Part shown: piece after piece, positions 1-9,034 of the stretch
How the letters are laid out: every line of letters begins with the position of its first letter
How positions within the stretch are numbered: position 1 is the first letter of the stretch
Source: Solidesulfovibrio magneticus str. Maddingley MBC34
Lineage (GTDB): Bacteria > Desulfobacterota > Desulfovibrionia > Desulfovibrionales > Desulfovibrionaceae
DNA: 36,333 bases
Assembly: GCA_000307955.1 (NCBI GenBank)
Contig: ALAO01000114.1
Location: 1 to 36,333 of the forward strand
Direction: 5' to 3'
The notes under the pieces: generated by a model
Databases searched by the model: none
The model's input: the letters and a program-made list of their open reading frames with translations, nothing else
What the model was told of the DNA's origin: nothing
Position numbers and translations under genes: made by a program

Positions 1-40
1 AATCAGCAGGTCTGGAGTTCGAGTCTCCATGCTGGCTCCA
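1..40 (+). tRNA. tRNA 3' portion, probably tRNA-Thr (partial)
   Basis: The window opens inside a tRNA. The T arm is visible at about 13-29, with stem TGGAG/CTCCA around the loop TTCGAGT. The 3' acceptor strand TGCTGGC, discriminator T and an encoded CCA end at 40. The first bases (AATCAGCAGGTC) look like the 3' half of the anticodon stem plus variable loop of bacterial tRNA-Thr(TGT). The anticodon is outside the window, so the amino acid is an inference; the matching 5' acceptor strand should read GCCAGCA just upstream. Confidence 0.75.
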
Positions 41-55
41 TGACTTCAAGAGGTT

Positions 56-85
56 AGGGCGAAAGTCCTGCCCCCTTTTGCTTTT
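56..85 (+). terminator. weak terminator-like hairpin after the tRNA
   Basis: A short stem AGGGC/GTCCT closed by a GAAA tetraloop is followed by a C tract and two T runs (TTTTGCTTTT). It is well placed to end the tRNA transcript, but the stem is only 5 bp with one G-U pair. Confidence 0.35.
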
Positions 86-242
86 GCTGCGGGCGTGGCG
101 GCTGGCGGCGTTGGCGGACGGGGCCTGTCCGCGATCTCGCTTCATGCTTGTCTTTCTGATACGCCTGTTGGGCCACGAAGCCGGGGAGATTGCCAGGCCC
201 TTTTGAAAGTTGGCGGGCAAACCAGCTGCAAGAGCATCGCCT

Positions 243-899
243 ATGTCAACATCCATTTTCGCCATCGGCGATATCCACGGGCAAGCAGGACGCCTCAACG
301 CGCTCCTTGGCCGCTTGGCCGGGCTGGACCCCGCCGCCCGTTTGGTTTTCCTGGGAGACTACATTGATCGGGGCGCGCACTCCCGACAGGTGGTGAACAG
401 GCTGCTGGCCCTGGCCCAGGAGCGGCCCGACACGGTGTTTCTTATGGGCAATCACGAGGCGGCCCTGTTGCGCTACGACGCCTCCCGCTCGCCCGAGGAC
501 TTGGGCCTGCTGCGGACTTTCGGCTTCCAGGCGACCCTTGATGACTACGGCGGCCCGCCCGGTCGGCTCGGTCTGGATTTCATGCCGCAACAGCATCGGC
601 GTTTTTTTCGGGAGCTTCGCCGCTGGTTCCGGTGCGGCCCCTACGTGTTCTTTCATGCCCCCTTGCCTTACGGCGTGGACCCTGGCGCGGCCAGTCCGCA
701 GGAACTGGAATATCTGCTGTCCAATCGCACGATAGAAGCCGACGCCTGGCAAGCAAGCGAGCAGACGCTGGTGTTTGGGCATGTGCCGCTGGAGACGCCG
801 CTGACGGCTCCGGGGCTGATCGGCGTGGATACCGGCGCGGGCTGGGGTTCGGTGCTGACGGCGGTGGAACTGCCGGCCCTGCGCTTTCACCACGCCTGA
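243..899 (+). CDS. metallophosphoesterase (Ser/Thr phosphatase family)
   Basis: A cytoplasmic calcineurin-like phosphoesterase of 218 residues. The metal-binding signatures occur in the expected order: GDIHG at residues 9-13, GDYIDRG about 35 residues later, and GNHE in the next block, with GHVPLE and GVDTGAGWG near the end. This is the layout of small bacterial PPP-type phosphatases (PrpA-like or ApaH-like), which dephosphorylate phosphoproteins or dinucleoside polyphosphates; the substrate cannot be read from the sequence. I chose the ATG at 243, so the protein begins just before the first beta strand; the in-frame ATG at 210 adds 11 residues without recognisable function. No strong ribosome binding site is visible. 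It stands alone and converges on the neighbouring minus-strand operon. Confidence 0.85.
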   Translation: MSTSIFAIGDIHGQAGRLNALLGRLAGLDPAARLVFLGDYIDRGAHSRQVVNRLLALAQERPDTVFLMGNHEAALLRYDASRSPEDLGLLRTFGFQATLDDYGGPPGRLGLDFMPQQHRRFFRELRRWFRCGPYVFFHAPLPYGVDPGAASPQELEYLLSNRTIEADAWQASEQTLVFGHVPLETPLTAPGLIGVDTGAGWGSVLTAVELPALRFHHA

Positions 900-1004
900 G
901 CCCGGGGCAGGGGATGGCGCGTTCCCCCGTGCGGCCAGTCGTGAAAACGTCCGGCCGGGCGTAGGGCACACGCGACTTCCTGTTATGGCGCTGGGGCGGG
1001 AAAC

Positions 1005-3599
1005 CTATCGCGGGCTGGCGTCTGGCTGGTCGAGGGCGGCCAGGGCGTAGTCTCCGGCGAGAAAGGCCCGGGCCAGGCGGCCGGGCATGGCGTCGTCGAG
1101 CATCATGGCGTCCAGCAGCCGGCTAAATCCCAGAAATCGGCCCAACATCACCAGCTTGTCGCGGATCAAGTCCCGTGAGCCCTCGGCCAGCACCGCCGTC
1201 ACCATGTCACCTTGCCGGGTGGTGAAAAACTCCTCCTCCCGCATGACCGTCTCCACGAACACGGCCCGGCGTTCGCGCTGGATTCTGGCCGTGCCGCCGC
1301 CCTTGAACCGGAAGCGCAGGGAGTTCTCCCGGGGATTGGCCCCGCATACGGCGTCGATCATGGCGAAATGGTAGTCCACCCGGGCATTGATGTTCAGATA
1401 GTCCCGGGCCGCCAGGGCGTAGTTGGGGTTGCCCACCGGCCGTTCGCCGCGCGCGTCGAGCATGGACCGCGACACCAGACCGGCCACGCTGCCCAGGGGC
1501 GGAGCCTTGCCCCAGCGAAGGTTCGGCGTGGCCATGCCTTCGAGCAAGGCCAGCAGCGGTTCGCACAACACCGCTTCCTGGCCGATGACGCCGCCGCTGC
1601 CAGGGGCCACGCCGCCGCCCAGGTCGATGATGAGAAAGGAAAGCCCCTGGTCGTCGCGCAGCCGGCGCACGAGGGAAAATGTCTCCTCGGCGATGGCGTC
1701 ACCGGCCTCGAACAGGGCGATCACCGCTTTTTCATGGGTGTAGCGCACCAGGTCATGGAGGCTGCGGCATTCCAGGATGGAAAAGGTGGGGCCGTAGGCG
1801 TCGGTGAGGTTGAGCGGCAGGAGCAATTCGCGCACAGCCGCCGCCGCGTCGTCGCCGCCGGGCGCACGGCGCGGCGATGGTTTCGGGGCGTCCCGCCAGA
1901 CGAGGGGATCGGCGGCGCGCACCAGTCCCCGGTCGGCGTCGGCCAGGACCCAGTCGCCGGGCGAGAGCGCCGTGGTGGCCGCGCCAAGGCCGATGATCAT
2001 GGGGATGCCCAGCTCCCGGGCCACGCTGGCCAGATGATCCAGGGGATTGCCCATGTCGACCAGCAGGGCGGCCGTCTCCGGCACCAGGGACGCCGCGTCC
2101 ACCAGACTCTGGTGCAGGGCCAGCACCACGGGCCTTGGCGCGGCGGCGGCCGCCGCCAGTTCCTGACGGGAACGCGCCACGCACAGCCGGCCGGCGGCCT
2201 TGCCCGGCGAAACGCCGGCCCCGCCCGCCAGCAGCACCTGTCCCGGGACGCCGCCGGCCCCGGCGCTTGGGGGCTCGGGCGGCAGCGGGCGGGCCAGCTT
2301 GGCCGGCCGGGCCTGGAGAATATACATCTGGCCTTCCTGGTCGATGGCCCATTCGATGTCCTGGGGGCAGCCGGCCAGGGCTTCGATGCGCAGGGCGTGA
2401 TCCCGAAGCGCGGCGATCTCGTCCGGGACCAGCAGCGGGACCAGGCGCTCGGCTTCGGGCACGGACTCCAGACGCGTGCCGCCATCCTTCGCCAGGACTT
2501 CGCGCACGGTCTTTGCCGCGATCTCGGCCGGCGCGGCCGCGACGTCCTCGGCCTCCCGGCCCCGGCCGGGCCGGAAGACGTCGGCCGGGGCCCGGCCGGA
2601 CACGGCCAGGGAACCCAGCCCCGGCACGGCGGTCAGCAGCATGCGCCCGTTTTCCGGGGCCATGGGGTCCACGGAATACAGCACGCCGGCCGCCCGGGCC
2701 GCGACCATCTTCTGGACCAGCACGGCCATGTCCACCGACTCCCGGGCTAGGCCCGCCCTGGCCCGGTAGGCCAAGGCCCGCGCCGAAAAGGCGCTGGCCA
2801 AAACCGTGATGAAGGCCTGGACGAAGCCTTCGAAGGAACGCACCCCGAGCACGCTGGAATACTGTCCGGCAAAGGAATGTTCGACGCCGTCCTCACTGGA
2901 GGCGCTGCTGCGAACCGAGACCGCAAGCGGTCCCCCGTCGGCCAGAAAGTCCCAAGCGGCGCGCAGCTCCCGGGCCAAGGCCGGGCTTGGCGTCGAGGCC
3001 GCGATCATGGCCTGGGCGGTTTCGGCCAGGGCGGCGTGGTCGGCGTCCCGGGCGGCGGCCTGGCGCAGGATGGCTTTGAGGCGGTCTTCCAGCCCGGCCT
3101 GGCGCAGATATTCCCGGCAGGCCCGACGGGTGAGGCTGACCCCGTCCGGCACGGGCAGTCCGGCCCGCAGGAGCGTTCCCAGGGGCTGGGCCTTGCCGCC
3201 GGCCTGTTCGCGCTGGTCCGGGGTGATGTCGGCCAGGGGCAGCCACAGCCGGCGCGGAGTCCGGCCCAGGCGCTCCAAGGCCGTTTCGAGGCGGGCTTCC
3301 AGGGCGGCCAGACGCGGGTAGAGCCCGTCATGGCCGTTGCCGGTCAGGCGATTGAGGCCGTCGGCCAGTTCCAAGACAATTTCGCGCAGCTCCCGCACGG
3401 TCTGGCCGAGCCGGGCCGGCTCGTTGTCGCCAAGCAGGCGGTCCGCCGCGGCCAGCAGTTCCAGGGCGCGCTCATTGTGGGCCAGAAGGACGCGGAAAAT
3501 ATGGTAGCGGGCCTTGATCCAGCCAAGGGCCGCCGCGTTGCGCCGTTCCCGACGCCGTCGCCAGGGCCCGGTCAGCCAGTCGAGCCATCCAGGATTCAT
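1005..3599 (-). CDS. PEP-synthase-like phosphotransferase with atypical C-terminal domain (paralog 1, active-site residues kept)
   Basis: 864 residues. Residues 1-120 are mostly helical. The PPDK_N-type ATP-grasp region spans about 120-432: GGKA near 134, SVRSSASSEDG near 228-238 and the terminal QARP at 429-432. The swivel domain spans about 455-560 and keeps the expected phosphohistidine, H522 (LDHLASVAREL). Residues 590-850 replace the PEP/pyruvate barrel of true PEP synthase or PPDK with a domain shared with the two upstream paralogs; its hallmark is DYLNINARVDYHF near 733-745 followed by an N-rich FRFKGG block. By family, ATP would phosphorylate the swivel histidine; the final acceptor is unknown. 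The start is the ATG at 3599, which overlaps the upstream stop as ATGA, giving translational coupling. It is the last gene of the operon. No signal peptide or membrane segment is seen. Confidence 0.8.
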   Translation of the reverse strand: MNPGWLDWLTGPWRRRRERRNAAALGWIKARYHIFRVLLAHNERALELLAAADRLLGDNEPARLGQTVRELREIVLELADGLNRLTGNGHDGLYPRLAALEARLETALERLGRTPRRLWLPLADITPDQREQAGGKAQPLGTLLRAGLPVPDGVSLTRRACREYLRQAGLEDRLKAILRQAAARDADHAALAETAQAMIAASTPSPALARELRAAWDFLADGGPLAVSVRSSASSEDGVEHSFAGQYSSVLGVRSFEGFVQAFITVLASAFSARALAYRARAGLARESVDMAVLVQKMVAARAAGVLYSVDPMAPENGRMLLTAVPGLGSLAVSGRAPADVFRPGRGREAEDVAAAPAEIAAKTVREVLAKDGGTRLESVPEAERLVPLLVPDEIAALRDHALRIEALAGCPQDIEWAIDQEGQMYILQARPAKLARPLPPEPPSAGAGGVPGQVLLAGGAGVSPGKAAGRLCVARSRQELAAAAAAPRPVVLALHQSLVDAASLVPETAALLVDMGNPLDHLASVARELGIPMIIGLGAATTALSPGDWVLADADRGLVRAADPLVWRDAPKPSPRRAPGGDDAAAAVRELLLPLNLTDAYGPTFSILECRSLHDLVRYTHEKAVIALFEAGDAIAEETFSLVRRLRDDQGLSFLIIDLGGGVAPGSGGVIGQEAVLCEPLLALLEGMATPNLRWGKAPPLGSVAGLVSRSMLDARGERPVGNPNYALAARDYLNINARVDYHFAMIDAVCGANPRENSLRFRFKGGGTARIQRERRAVFVETVMREEEFFTTRQGDMVTAVLAEGSRDLIRDKLVMLGRFLGFSRLLDAMMLDDAMPGRLARAFLAGDYALAALDQPDASPR

Positions 3600-5998
3600 G
3601 GGGCCTCCGGCGCGGCGGCGTCCTGCGGCGGCAGGCCGCACAGTTCCAGAAACCGGCGGACGAACCGGGCCACGTCGTCTTCGCTGGCCAGCTCCACGTC
3701 GAGCTGGCGGGTATAGGCGGCCAGCGCCCCCAGCAGGCGCAGCACGTTCAGGGCTTCGTCGGCTTCCAGCAGCTTGCGTTTGCCGACCACCAGATCGCTC
3801 TGGCGGGAGGCCCGAAAGCCCAACCGCTCCAGCACGGCCAGGAGCAGGTCGGCCCGACGGGCGCGGCGGTCGCCGTCGGCAAAGCCGCCGGCGAAGCGGA
3901 AATAGATGGCGTTATGCTCCGGCCGGTCCGAAACCACGGCGTCCACCACGCTGAAATGGTAGCCCAGACGCAGGGTGATGTTGGCGTAGTCGGCGGCGGC
4001 CAGGGCCAGATTGGCCCCGGCCGCCCGGGGCGCGGCCTCAAGGGCTCGGGAGGTGCGGCCCAGGCCGGCCATGATGTCGCCAAGGCCCAGGCGCGCCGGT
4101 TCCTGACGCCGGGTTTCGGGCCGCAGCAGCCCCTCCAGGAACGCCTTGAGCGGCAGGCTGGTCACTTCGCCAAGGGCCACCGTGTCGCCGTCACCGGCCA
4201 GGCCGCCGCCCACGTCCACGACACCCAGGGCAAAGGGCGACTCCTCGCGCAGCCGTCGCGGCGTCCCCAGGCCGCCGCGTCCCGAAACGTCGATGGCCAG
4301 CAGCGATTCCACGGCTTTTTCATGGGCGAAGTGCAAGATGTCGTGGCAGGTCCGGCAATGGGCCGGGGCGAACGTCGCGGCCTCGGGGTCCACCAGGTTC
4401 AGCGGCCGGATATGGCGCAACAAGCGCCGCAGGACCAGGTATTCCGGCTCCGAGCCCAGGCGCGCGTCCTGCATGGCGGCTTGGCGCAGCAGGCTTTCGG
4501 CCACGCCCCGGTAGACGGCGGTCTGTTCGGCGTCCACCGTGACCATGGTCCCATCGGCCAGGTCCATGGCGCCCTTGAGGCCAAAGATCGCCGGGGTCCG
4601 GTGCTCCCGGGTCACGGTCGCCAGATGGCTGGCCGGGGTTCCCACCTCGGCCAAAAGCGCCCCGAGTCGGGGGACCAGGCGCGACAAGGCCGGGCTGGCG
4701 GTCCTGGCCACGCCCACCGAACCCAGGGGCACGGCGGCGGGCGCGGTGTCGTCGTCCAGCCGGACCACCGGCCCGGCTCCGACGCCGCCGCAGGCGATCT
4801 GGCCGCCGGAGAGCAGCAGGTCGTCCGGGCCGGGAAAATCGTCGTCCGCCTCCGGTTCGTCCGCCCATTCGGGATAGGCCGTCTCGGCCGGTCCCAGGCC
4901 GGTCAGCCAGAAGCCGCCGTCGCCGTCCAGCACCCAGGACAGCAAGCACGGTCCGCCCAGGGCGCGTTCGGCCGCCAGCCCCAGTTCGGCCAGGGTCGCG
5001 CCCTGGCGCGGGGTGAGATACCCCGAGCCGCGAAGCGACCGGCCCCGCGACGGGAACAGCGGCCGCCCGCCGGGCAGGGCGCTGTCCAGGGGTTTGACGG
5101 CGGGCCGGGTGCGCAAGGGCGCATGGGGCGCGGCGCGGGAAAACCAGCAGCGATCGACTAGCGCGGCGCGGTCGGCCGGCGCGGCGTCGGCCATGGGCCG
5201 GGCCACGGCCAGCATGGCCGGCGGCAGATTCGGATCATGGGCCAGGGTTTGCAGCGTGCCGGCGAGGGTTCCGGCCAACAGCGGGCGCAGGCACACGGCC
5301 ACGGCGGCCTCCGCGTCCCGGTCCCGGGCCAGCTCGGCCACGGCCTGGGCGGCGGCCTCGGCCGAGTCGGCCACGGCCGTGGCCAACACCTTGCCGGCCC
5401 CGTCCGCGCCGGCGGCCGACAGGGTCAGCTCCAGCGGCCGGGGACCGCCCAGGCGGGCGTAGAGGGCCGCGATGCCCGCCTCCACTTCGCCAAGGACGGC
5501 CTCCCGGTCCTCCCCGGCCAGCTCGGCCATGCCCGTGGCCGTGACGGCCAGGCCATCCGGGGCCGGCAAGCCCATGCGCCGGCCAAGCACGGCCAGCCCG
5601 GCGGCGGCCAGCCCCACAAGCGGCTCCATTTCCCAACCGATCTCGGCGAAGGGCAGCACCCGGCGGCTGGCGTAGAGTCCCATGCCGCCGGCGAGGATGT
5701 CTTCCAGGGCGTCCTTGACGGTCAGATAGGCGTCGTACAGTCCGACCCAGGTCTCGTCGGCCATGCCGTTTAAGTGGTAGGCGCTGAGGTGGGTCAGGCG
5801 GCAGACCTCGCGTACGGCGCTTTCGAGGTAGGCCGCGTCAAAGACATATTCGCCGCCAAGGGCTCGGTCCATCCGGGCCATGCCTTCCAGGGCGGCGGTG
5901 TTGGCGGCCAGGATGCGCTTGAAGGTGCGAAACAAGAAACGGGCCGATCCCGGCCCCATGGCGGCGTCTTGTCGTTTCTCCCGGGCGCTTGGCGGCAT
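3596..5998 (-). CDS. PEP-synthase-like protein with degenerate ATP-grasp region (paralog 2)
   Basis: 800 residues, same domain order as its neighbours. The N-terminal helical segment is at 20-105, followed by a shortened nucleotide-binding region (115-370), the swivel domain (395-500) and the shared C-terminal domain (515-790). The swivel histidine is present (H458 in ASHLATVTRE), as are the C-terminal motifs HEKAVESL, DVGGGLAGDG and ITLRLGYHFSVVDA. The ATP-grasp signatures are not: the place of VRSSA reads LTLSAAG (about 191-197) and the place of QARP reads TGLGPAE (about 366-372). It may therefore receive phosphate from a partner, or act structurally. The gene starts 7 bases after the receiver gene and overlaps the next gene by 4 bases. 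An in-frame ATG at codon 14 is an alternative start. Confidence 0.75.
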   Translation of the reverse strand: MPPSAREKRQDAAMGPGSARFLFRTFKRILAANTAALEGMARMDRALGGEYVFDAAYLESAVREVCRLTHLSAYHLNGMADETWVGLYDAYLTVKDALEDILAGGMGLYASRRVLPFAEIGWEMEPLVGLAAAGLAVLGRRMGLPAPDGLAVTATGMAELAGEDREAVLGEVEAGIAALYARLGGPRPLELTLSAAGADGAGKVLATAVADSAEAAAQAVAELARDRDAEAAVAVCLRPLLAGTLAGTLQTLAHDPNLPPAMLAVARPMADAAPADRAALVDRCWFSRAAPHAPLRTRPAVKPLDSALPGGRPLFPSRGRSLRGSGYLTPRQGATLAELGLAAERALGGPCLLSWVLDGDGGFWLTGLGPAETAYPEWADEPEADDDFPGPDDLLLSGGQIACGGVGAGPVVRLDDDTAPAAVPLGSVGVARTASPALSRLVPRLGALLAEVGTPASHLATVTREHRTPAIFGLKGAMDLADGTMVTVDAEQTAVYRGVAESLLRQAAMQDARLGSEPEYLVLRRLLRHIRPLNLVDPEAATFAPAHCRTCHDILHFAHEKAVESLLAIDVSGRGGLGTPRRLREESPFALGVVDVGGGLAGDGDTVALGEVTSLPLKAFLEGLLRPETRRQEPARLGLGDIMAGLGRTSRALEAAPRAAGANLALAAADYANITLRLGYHFSVVDAVVSDRPEHNAIYFRFAGGFADGDRRARRADLLLAVLERLGFRASRQSDLVVGKRKLLEADEALNVLRLLGALAAYTRQLDVELASEDDVARFVRRFLELCGLPPQDAAAPEAP

Positions 5999-6005
5999 GG
6001 CGCGG

Positions 6006-6467
6006 CTAGGGGACGAGCCCCCGCTCCTTTTCGATGCGGCGCACGCCTTCCAAGATCTTGGTCAGCTTGAACGGCTTGGCCACGAAGTCGAACACGCCCT
6101 TGCGAAACGATTCGCGCGCGGTTTCCAAGGTGGCGAAGCCGGTGATGACGATGACGTCGGTGTCCGGGGACAGGGCCTTGACCTTGCCCAAAAAAGCCAG
6201 GCCGTCCAGGCCCTGCATCTTGAGGTCGGTGATGACCACGTCAAAGCGGCGCTGCTCCACCCGGGCCAGGGCCTCGGCCGGCTGGCTGTAGGCTTCGGCC
6301 TCGTAGCCGGCCTTCTGGAAAAAGGGCTTGAGGCGCTTGCAGACGATGGGCTCGTCGTCAAGGATCAGGATGCTGGTCCGGCGACGCCTGGGCGACGGGT
6401 CCGGGCCGGAGGCCGCGCCTTCGGGCGCGTGGGGGACAGGGGAATCGTCGGGGGTGTCGGGGTTCAC
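6006..6467 (-). CDS. stand-alone response regulator receiver protein
   Basis: 153 residues: a proline-rich leader of about 30 residues, then one CheY-like receiver domain and nothing after it. The acidic pair is DDE (37-39), the phosphoacceptor is D81 (VITDLKM), the conserved Thr lies in VITGF near 109 and the Lys is K131 (AKPFK). There is no output domain, so it must act by protein contact or phosphorelay. It starts with GTG at 6467, overlapping the upstream stop as GTGA, and sits between two PEP-synthase-like genes, so its target is plausibly one of them. The histidine kinase encoded from 11355 is a candidate phosphodonor (inference). Confidence 0.88.
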   Translation of the reverse strand: MNPDTPDDSPVPHAPEGAASGPDPSPRRRRTSILILDDEPIVCKRLKPFFQKAGYEAEAYSQPAEALARVEQRRFDVVITDLKMQGLDGLAFLGKVKALSPDTDVIVITGFATLETARESFRKGVFDFVAKPFKLTKILEGVRRIEKERGLVP

Positions 6468-9028
6468 TCGCGCGTCTCCTTCACGGCGGCCAGGCGGTTG
6501 AAAAAGGTCTCAAGGTGGCGTTGCCCGGCTTCGTCGGAGTCGAGCCTGGCGTCGAGCTGGCGGGTGTAGCCGATAAGCCCGCCAAGCATGAACATCTTGT
6601 CCAGCATGGCCCGGGTGGGGTGCTTTTTCACCCGTCCCGTGACCATGTCGCCCTTGATCTCCACCACGAAATCGAACTGCTCCAGCACGGCCGCGACCAG
6701 GCTGGCCCGGCGGGAACGGCGGGTCAGGTCCGTCACCCCGCCCATGAACCGGAAGAAGATGACGTTGTCGTTGATCGACCCGCCGAGGTAGGCGTCCACC
6801 ACCGTGAAATGGTAGCCCAGGCGCAGATGCAGGTTGAGGTATTCCTTGGAAATGACGGCCAGGTTGCGGCCCAGGCGGGCGGGATGGGCCATGTCCGCCC
6901 CGAAGGTTCGGGTGAGGCTCGACATGAAGCTGCCCATGTCCACGCCCACGGGGGCGGTCTCCCACATGCCGGTCATGGTCATGCCGTCCAGGATGGTCTT
7001 GAGCGGCCGGCAGCGGATGTCCTTTTCCTCGATCCCGGGGCCGGCGGCCGGGTCCAGGCCGCCCTCCACATCGATGACGGTAAGCCCCAGGGGGAGCCTG
7101 GTGTCGAGCTTTCGCGGCGCGCCCTGGGTGATCTCCTGATGGGTTTCGGCCAGGCCGATGAGCTTGTCCACGGCCCGTTGGTGCACGTAGCGGGCGATGT
7201 CGTGAAAGGTTTTGCAGTTCTCCGGCCGAAAGGCCTCGGACTGGGGATCGAGCAGGGTCAGCGGGCTGACGTGGCGCAGGACGCGTTTGAGGGTCCGGTA
7301 TTCCCAGGATTCCTCGAAGACGTCCTCGCGCACCAGTTCGTTGCGGCAAAGCGCTTCCACCAGTCCCTCGTAGACAACCACGTGGTCGGCGTCCAGGGTG
7401 ATTTCCTGGCCCTGGCGCAGGGTCCGGGTGGCCGGGCCGGCCCCGACCAGGGTCGGCACGCGCAGCTCCCGGGCGATGGTGGCCATGTGTCCGGTGGCCG
7501 AGCCCACGTCGGTGATGATGCCCCGGCACTTGGGCATGACCTTGGCGAAGCGCGGGGATGAATGCCGGGACACGAGGATGGCTCCATAGGGGAAATCCGA
7601 CAGATCCTCGCCCTCGCCGACGAGCTGGACCGGGCCGGAAGCCACGCCGCCCATGGCGGTGATGCCCTTGCCGGACAGGAGCACCGGGGCTTCCCGGGCC
7701 GCTTCGGCCGCGTCCGGAGCCAGGGCGCAGGCCCGGGGGCGGATGGACAGGGGACGGGCCTGGAGAAGCAACAGGTCGCCCTGGCTGGTGATGGCCCATT
7801 CCACGTCCAGGGGGCGCTTGAAAAACCGCTCCAGGTTCATGGCCGTGCGGGCCAGGCGGGCGAGCTGTTCGTCGCTTAGGCAGGAGGCGTCGCGGGCAGG
7901 CCCCGTAACCTCCAGGGTGCGGGTTCCGCCCTGGGGGTCAAGGCTGAGCTGGGTGCTTTTGCAGGAAATGTCGGCGGACAAGAGCTTGTGCGGCGGTTCC
8001 CGGCTTAGCAGGAAGGTGTCGGTCTCGGCCGTGCCGTCCACGATGGGCTTGCCCAAACCCCAGGCGGCGCTGACCACCATGGCCTGGTCCTGTTCGCCAA
8101 GGGGGGCGTAGGTGTACAAGCCGCCGCTGACGGCGGCCGCCACCATGGGCATGACGCCCACGGCCATGGCCGGTTCCTCGGCGCACTGGTCATGGTGCAG
8201 CCGGTAGCGCAGGGCCTGCTCGCAAAACAGGCTGGCCAGCACCTGGCGGTAGGCGTCCAGGATGTCGCCGGCGGCCACGCCGAGCACGCTTTCGTACATG
8301 CCGGCAAAGCTGGATTCGCCGTCCTCGCCCCAGGCGCTGGAGCGCACGGCCAAAAGCTCCCGGCCGTTGCCGGAAAGCTGCTTGGCCGCCTGCTCGACGG
8401 CCCGGACAAGTCCCTTGGGCAGCGGCATGGCCAGGATGGCCTGGCGCAGCCGCCGGGATTCCTCGGCCAGATCCTGTCCGCCGTCGGCGCACAGCCGGCG
8501 GGTGGTCTCGGCGGCCAGCCGGCGCAGTCCGGCCTGCTCCATGGCCTCGAAATAGGCCCCGGCCGTGATCACGAAGCCTTCCGGCACGGCGAAGCCCAGG
8601 ATGTTGCGGATGTCGCCGAGGCTGGCCATCTTGTTGCCGCCTTCGTCGGCCAGGTCGTGGGTCAGCTCGGCCAGGGGCAGGATATGGTCGGTGCGCGACA
8701 GGGTGCGGCGGCCGGCCAACTCTTCCGCGATCCGGTGCTGGATGCCCTCGAAGGCGTTAAACAGGGCCACGTTCTTGCGCTGGCACAGAAAGCTCAGGTC
8801 GGAAACGAGCTTGAAGACCTGGTCGCCGAGCTTTTCGCAGGACGACAGGATGTACTGCCGGTCATAGATGTAGTCCCCCCCGAGCTTGTCGCCCATGTCG
8901 GCGATGAGCTCCAGGATGGCGTTGTTGCGCTCCAGGATGCTTTTGAATTTCTTGAAAAGCACCGAGAAGGGCACCGGCGGCTTTTTGCGCCGCCAGTTGC
9001 GGGGATTGATCCAGACCGGCAGTCGCAT
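6464..9028 (-). CDS. PEP-synthase-like phosphotransferase with atypical C-terminal domain (paralog 3, active-site residues kept)
   Basis: 854 residues. Helical N-terminal segment at 20-105; ATP-grasp region at about 115-426 with GGNKM near 130-134, AVRSSAWGEDG at 227-237 and QARP at 423-426; swivel domain at about 450-555 with H514 in TGHMATIAREL; C-terminal shared domain at about 575-845 with YLNLHLRLGYHF near 730-741 followed by an FRFMGG block. It lacks the canonical PEP/pyruvate-binding barrel. By analogy with PEP synthase and with rifampin phosphotransferase, ATP should phosphorylate H514, and the C-terminal domain is the candidate acceptor site (inference). It starts 6 bases after the TIGR02186-like gene and ends in a GTGA overlap with the receiver gene. 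It looks cytoplasmic. Confidence 0.82.
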   Translation of the reverse strand: MRLPVWINPRNWRRKKPPVPFSVLFKKFKSILERNNAILELIADMGDKLGGDYIYDRQYILSSCEKLGDQVFKLVSDLSFLCQRKNVALFNAFEGIQHRIAEELAGRRTLSRTDHILPLAELTHDLADEGGNKMASLGDIRNILGFAVPEGFVITAGAYFEAMEQAGLRRLAAETTRRLCADGGQDLAEESRRLRQAILAMPLPKGLVRAVEQAAKQLSGNGRELLAVRSSAWGEDGESSFAGMYESVLGVAAGDILDAYRQVLASLFCEQALRYRLHHDQCAEEPAMAVGVMPMVAAAVSGGLYTYAPLGEQDQAMVVSAAWGLGKPIVDGTAETDTFLLSREPPHKLLSADISCKSTQLSLDPQGGTRTLEVTGPARDASCLSDEQLARLARTAMNLERFFKRPLDVEWAITSQGDLLLLQARPLSIRPRACALAPDAAEAAREAPVLLSGKGITAMGGVASGPVQLVGEGEDLSDFPYGAILVSRHSSPRFAKVMPKCRGIITDVGSATGHMATIARELRVPTLVGAGPATRTLRQGQEITLDADHVVVYEGLVEALCRNELVREDVFEESWEYRTLKRVLRHVSPLTLLDPQSEAFRPENCKTFHDIARYVHQRAVDKLIGLAETHQEITQGAPRKLDTRLPLGLTVIDVEGGLDPAAGPGIEEKDIRCRPLKTILDGMTMTGMWETAPVGVDMGSFMSSLTRTFGADMAHPARLGRNLAVISKEYLNLHLRLGYHFTVVDAYLGGSINDNVIFFRFMGGVTDLTRRSRRASLVAAVLEQFDFVVEIKGDMVTGRVKKHPTRAMLDKMFMLGGLIGYTRQLDARLDSDEAGQRHLETFFNRLAAVKETRE

Positions 9029-9034
9029 AGGCTT

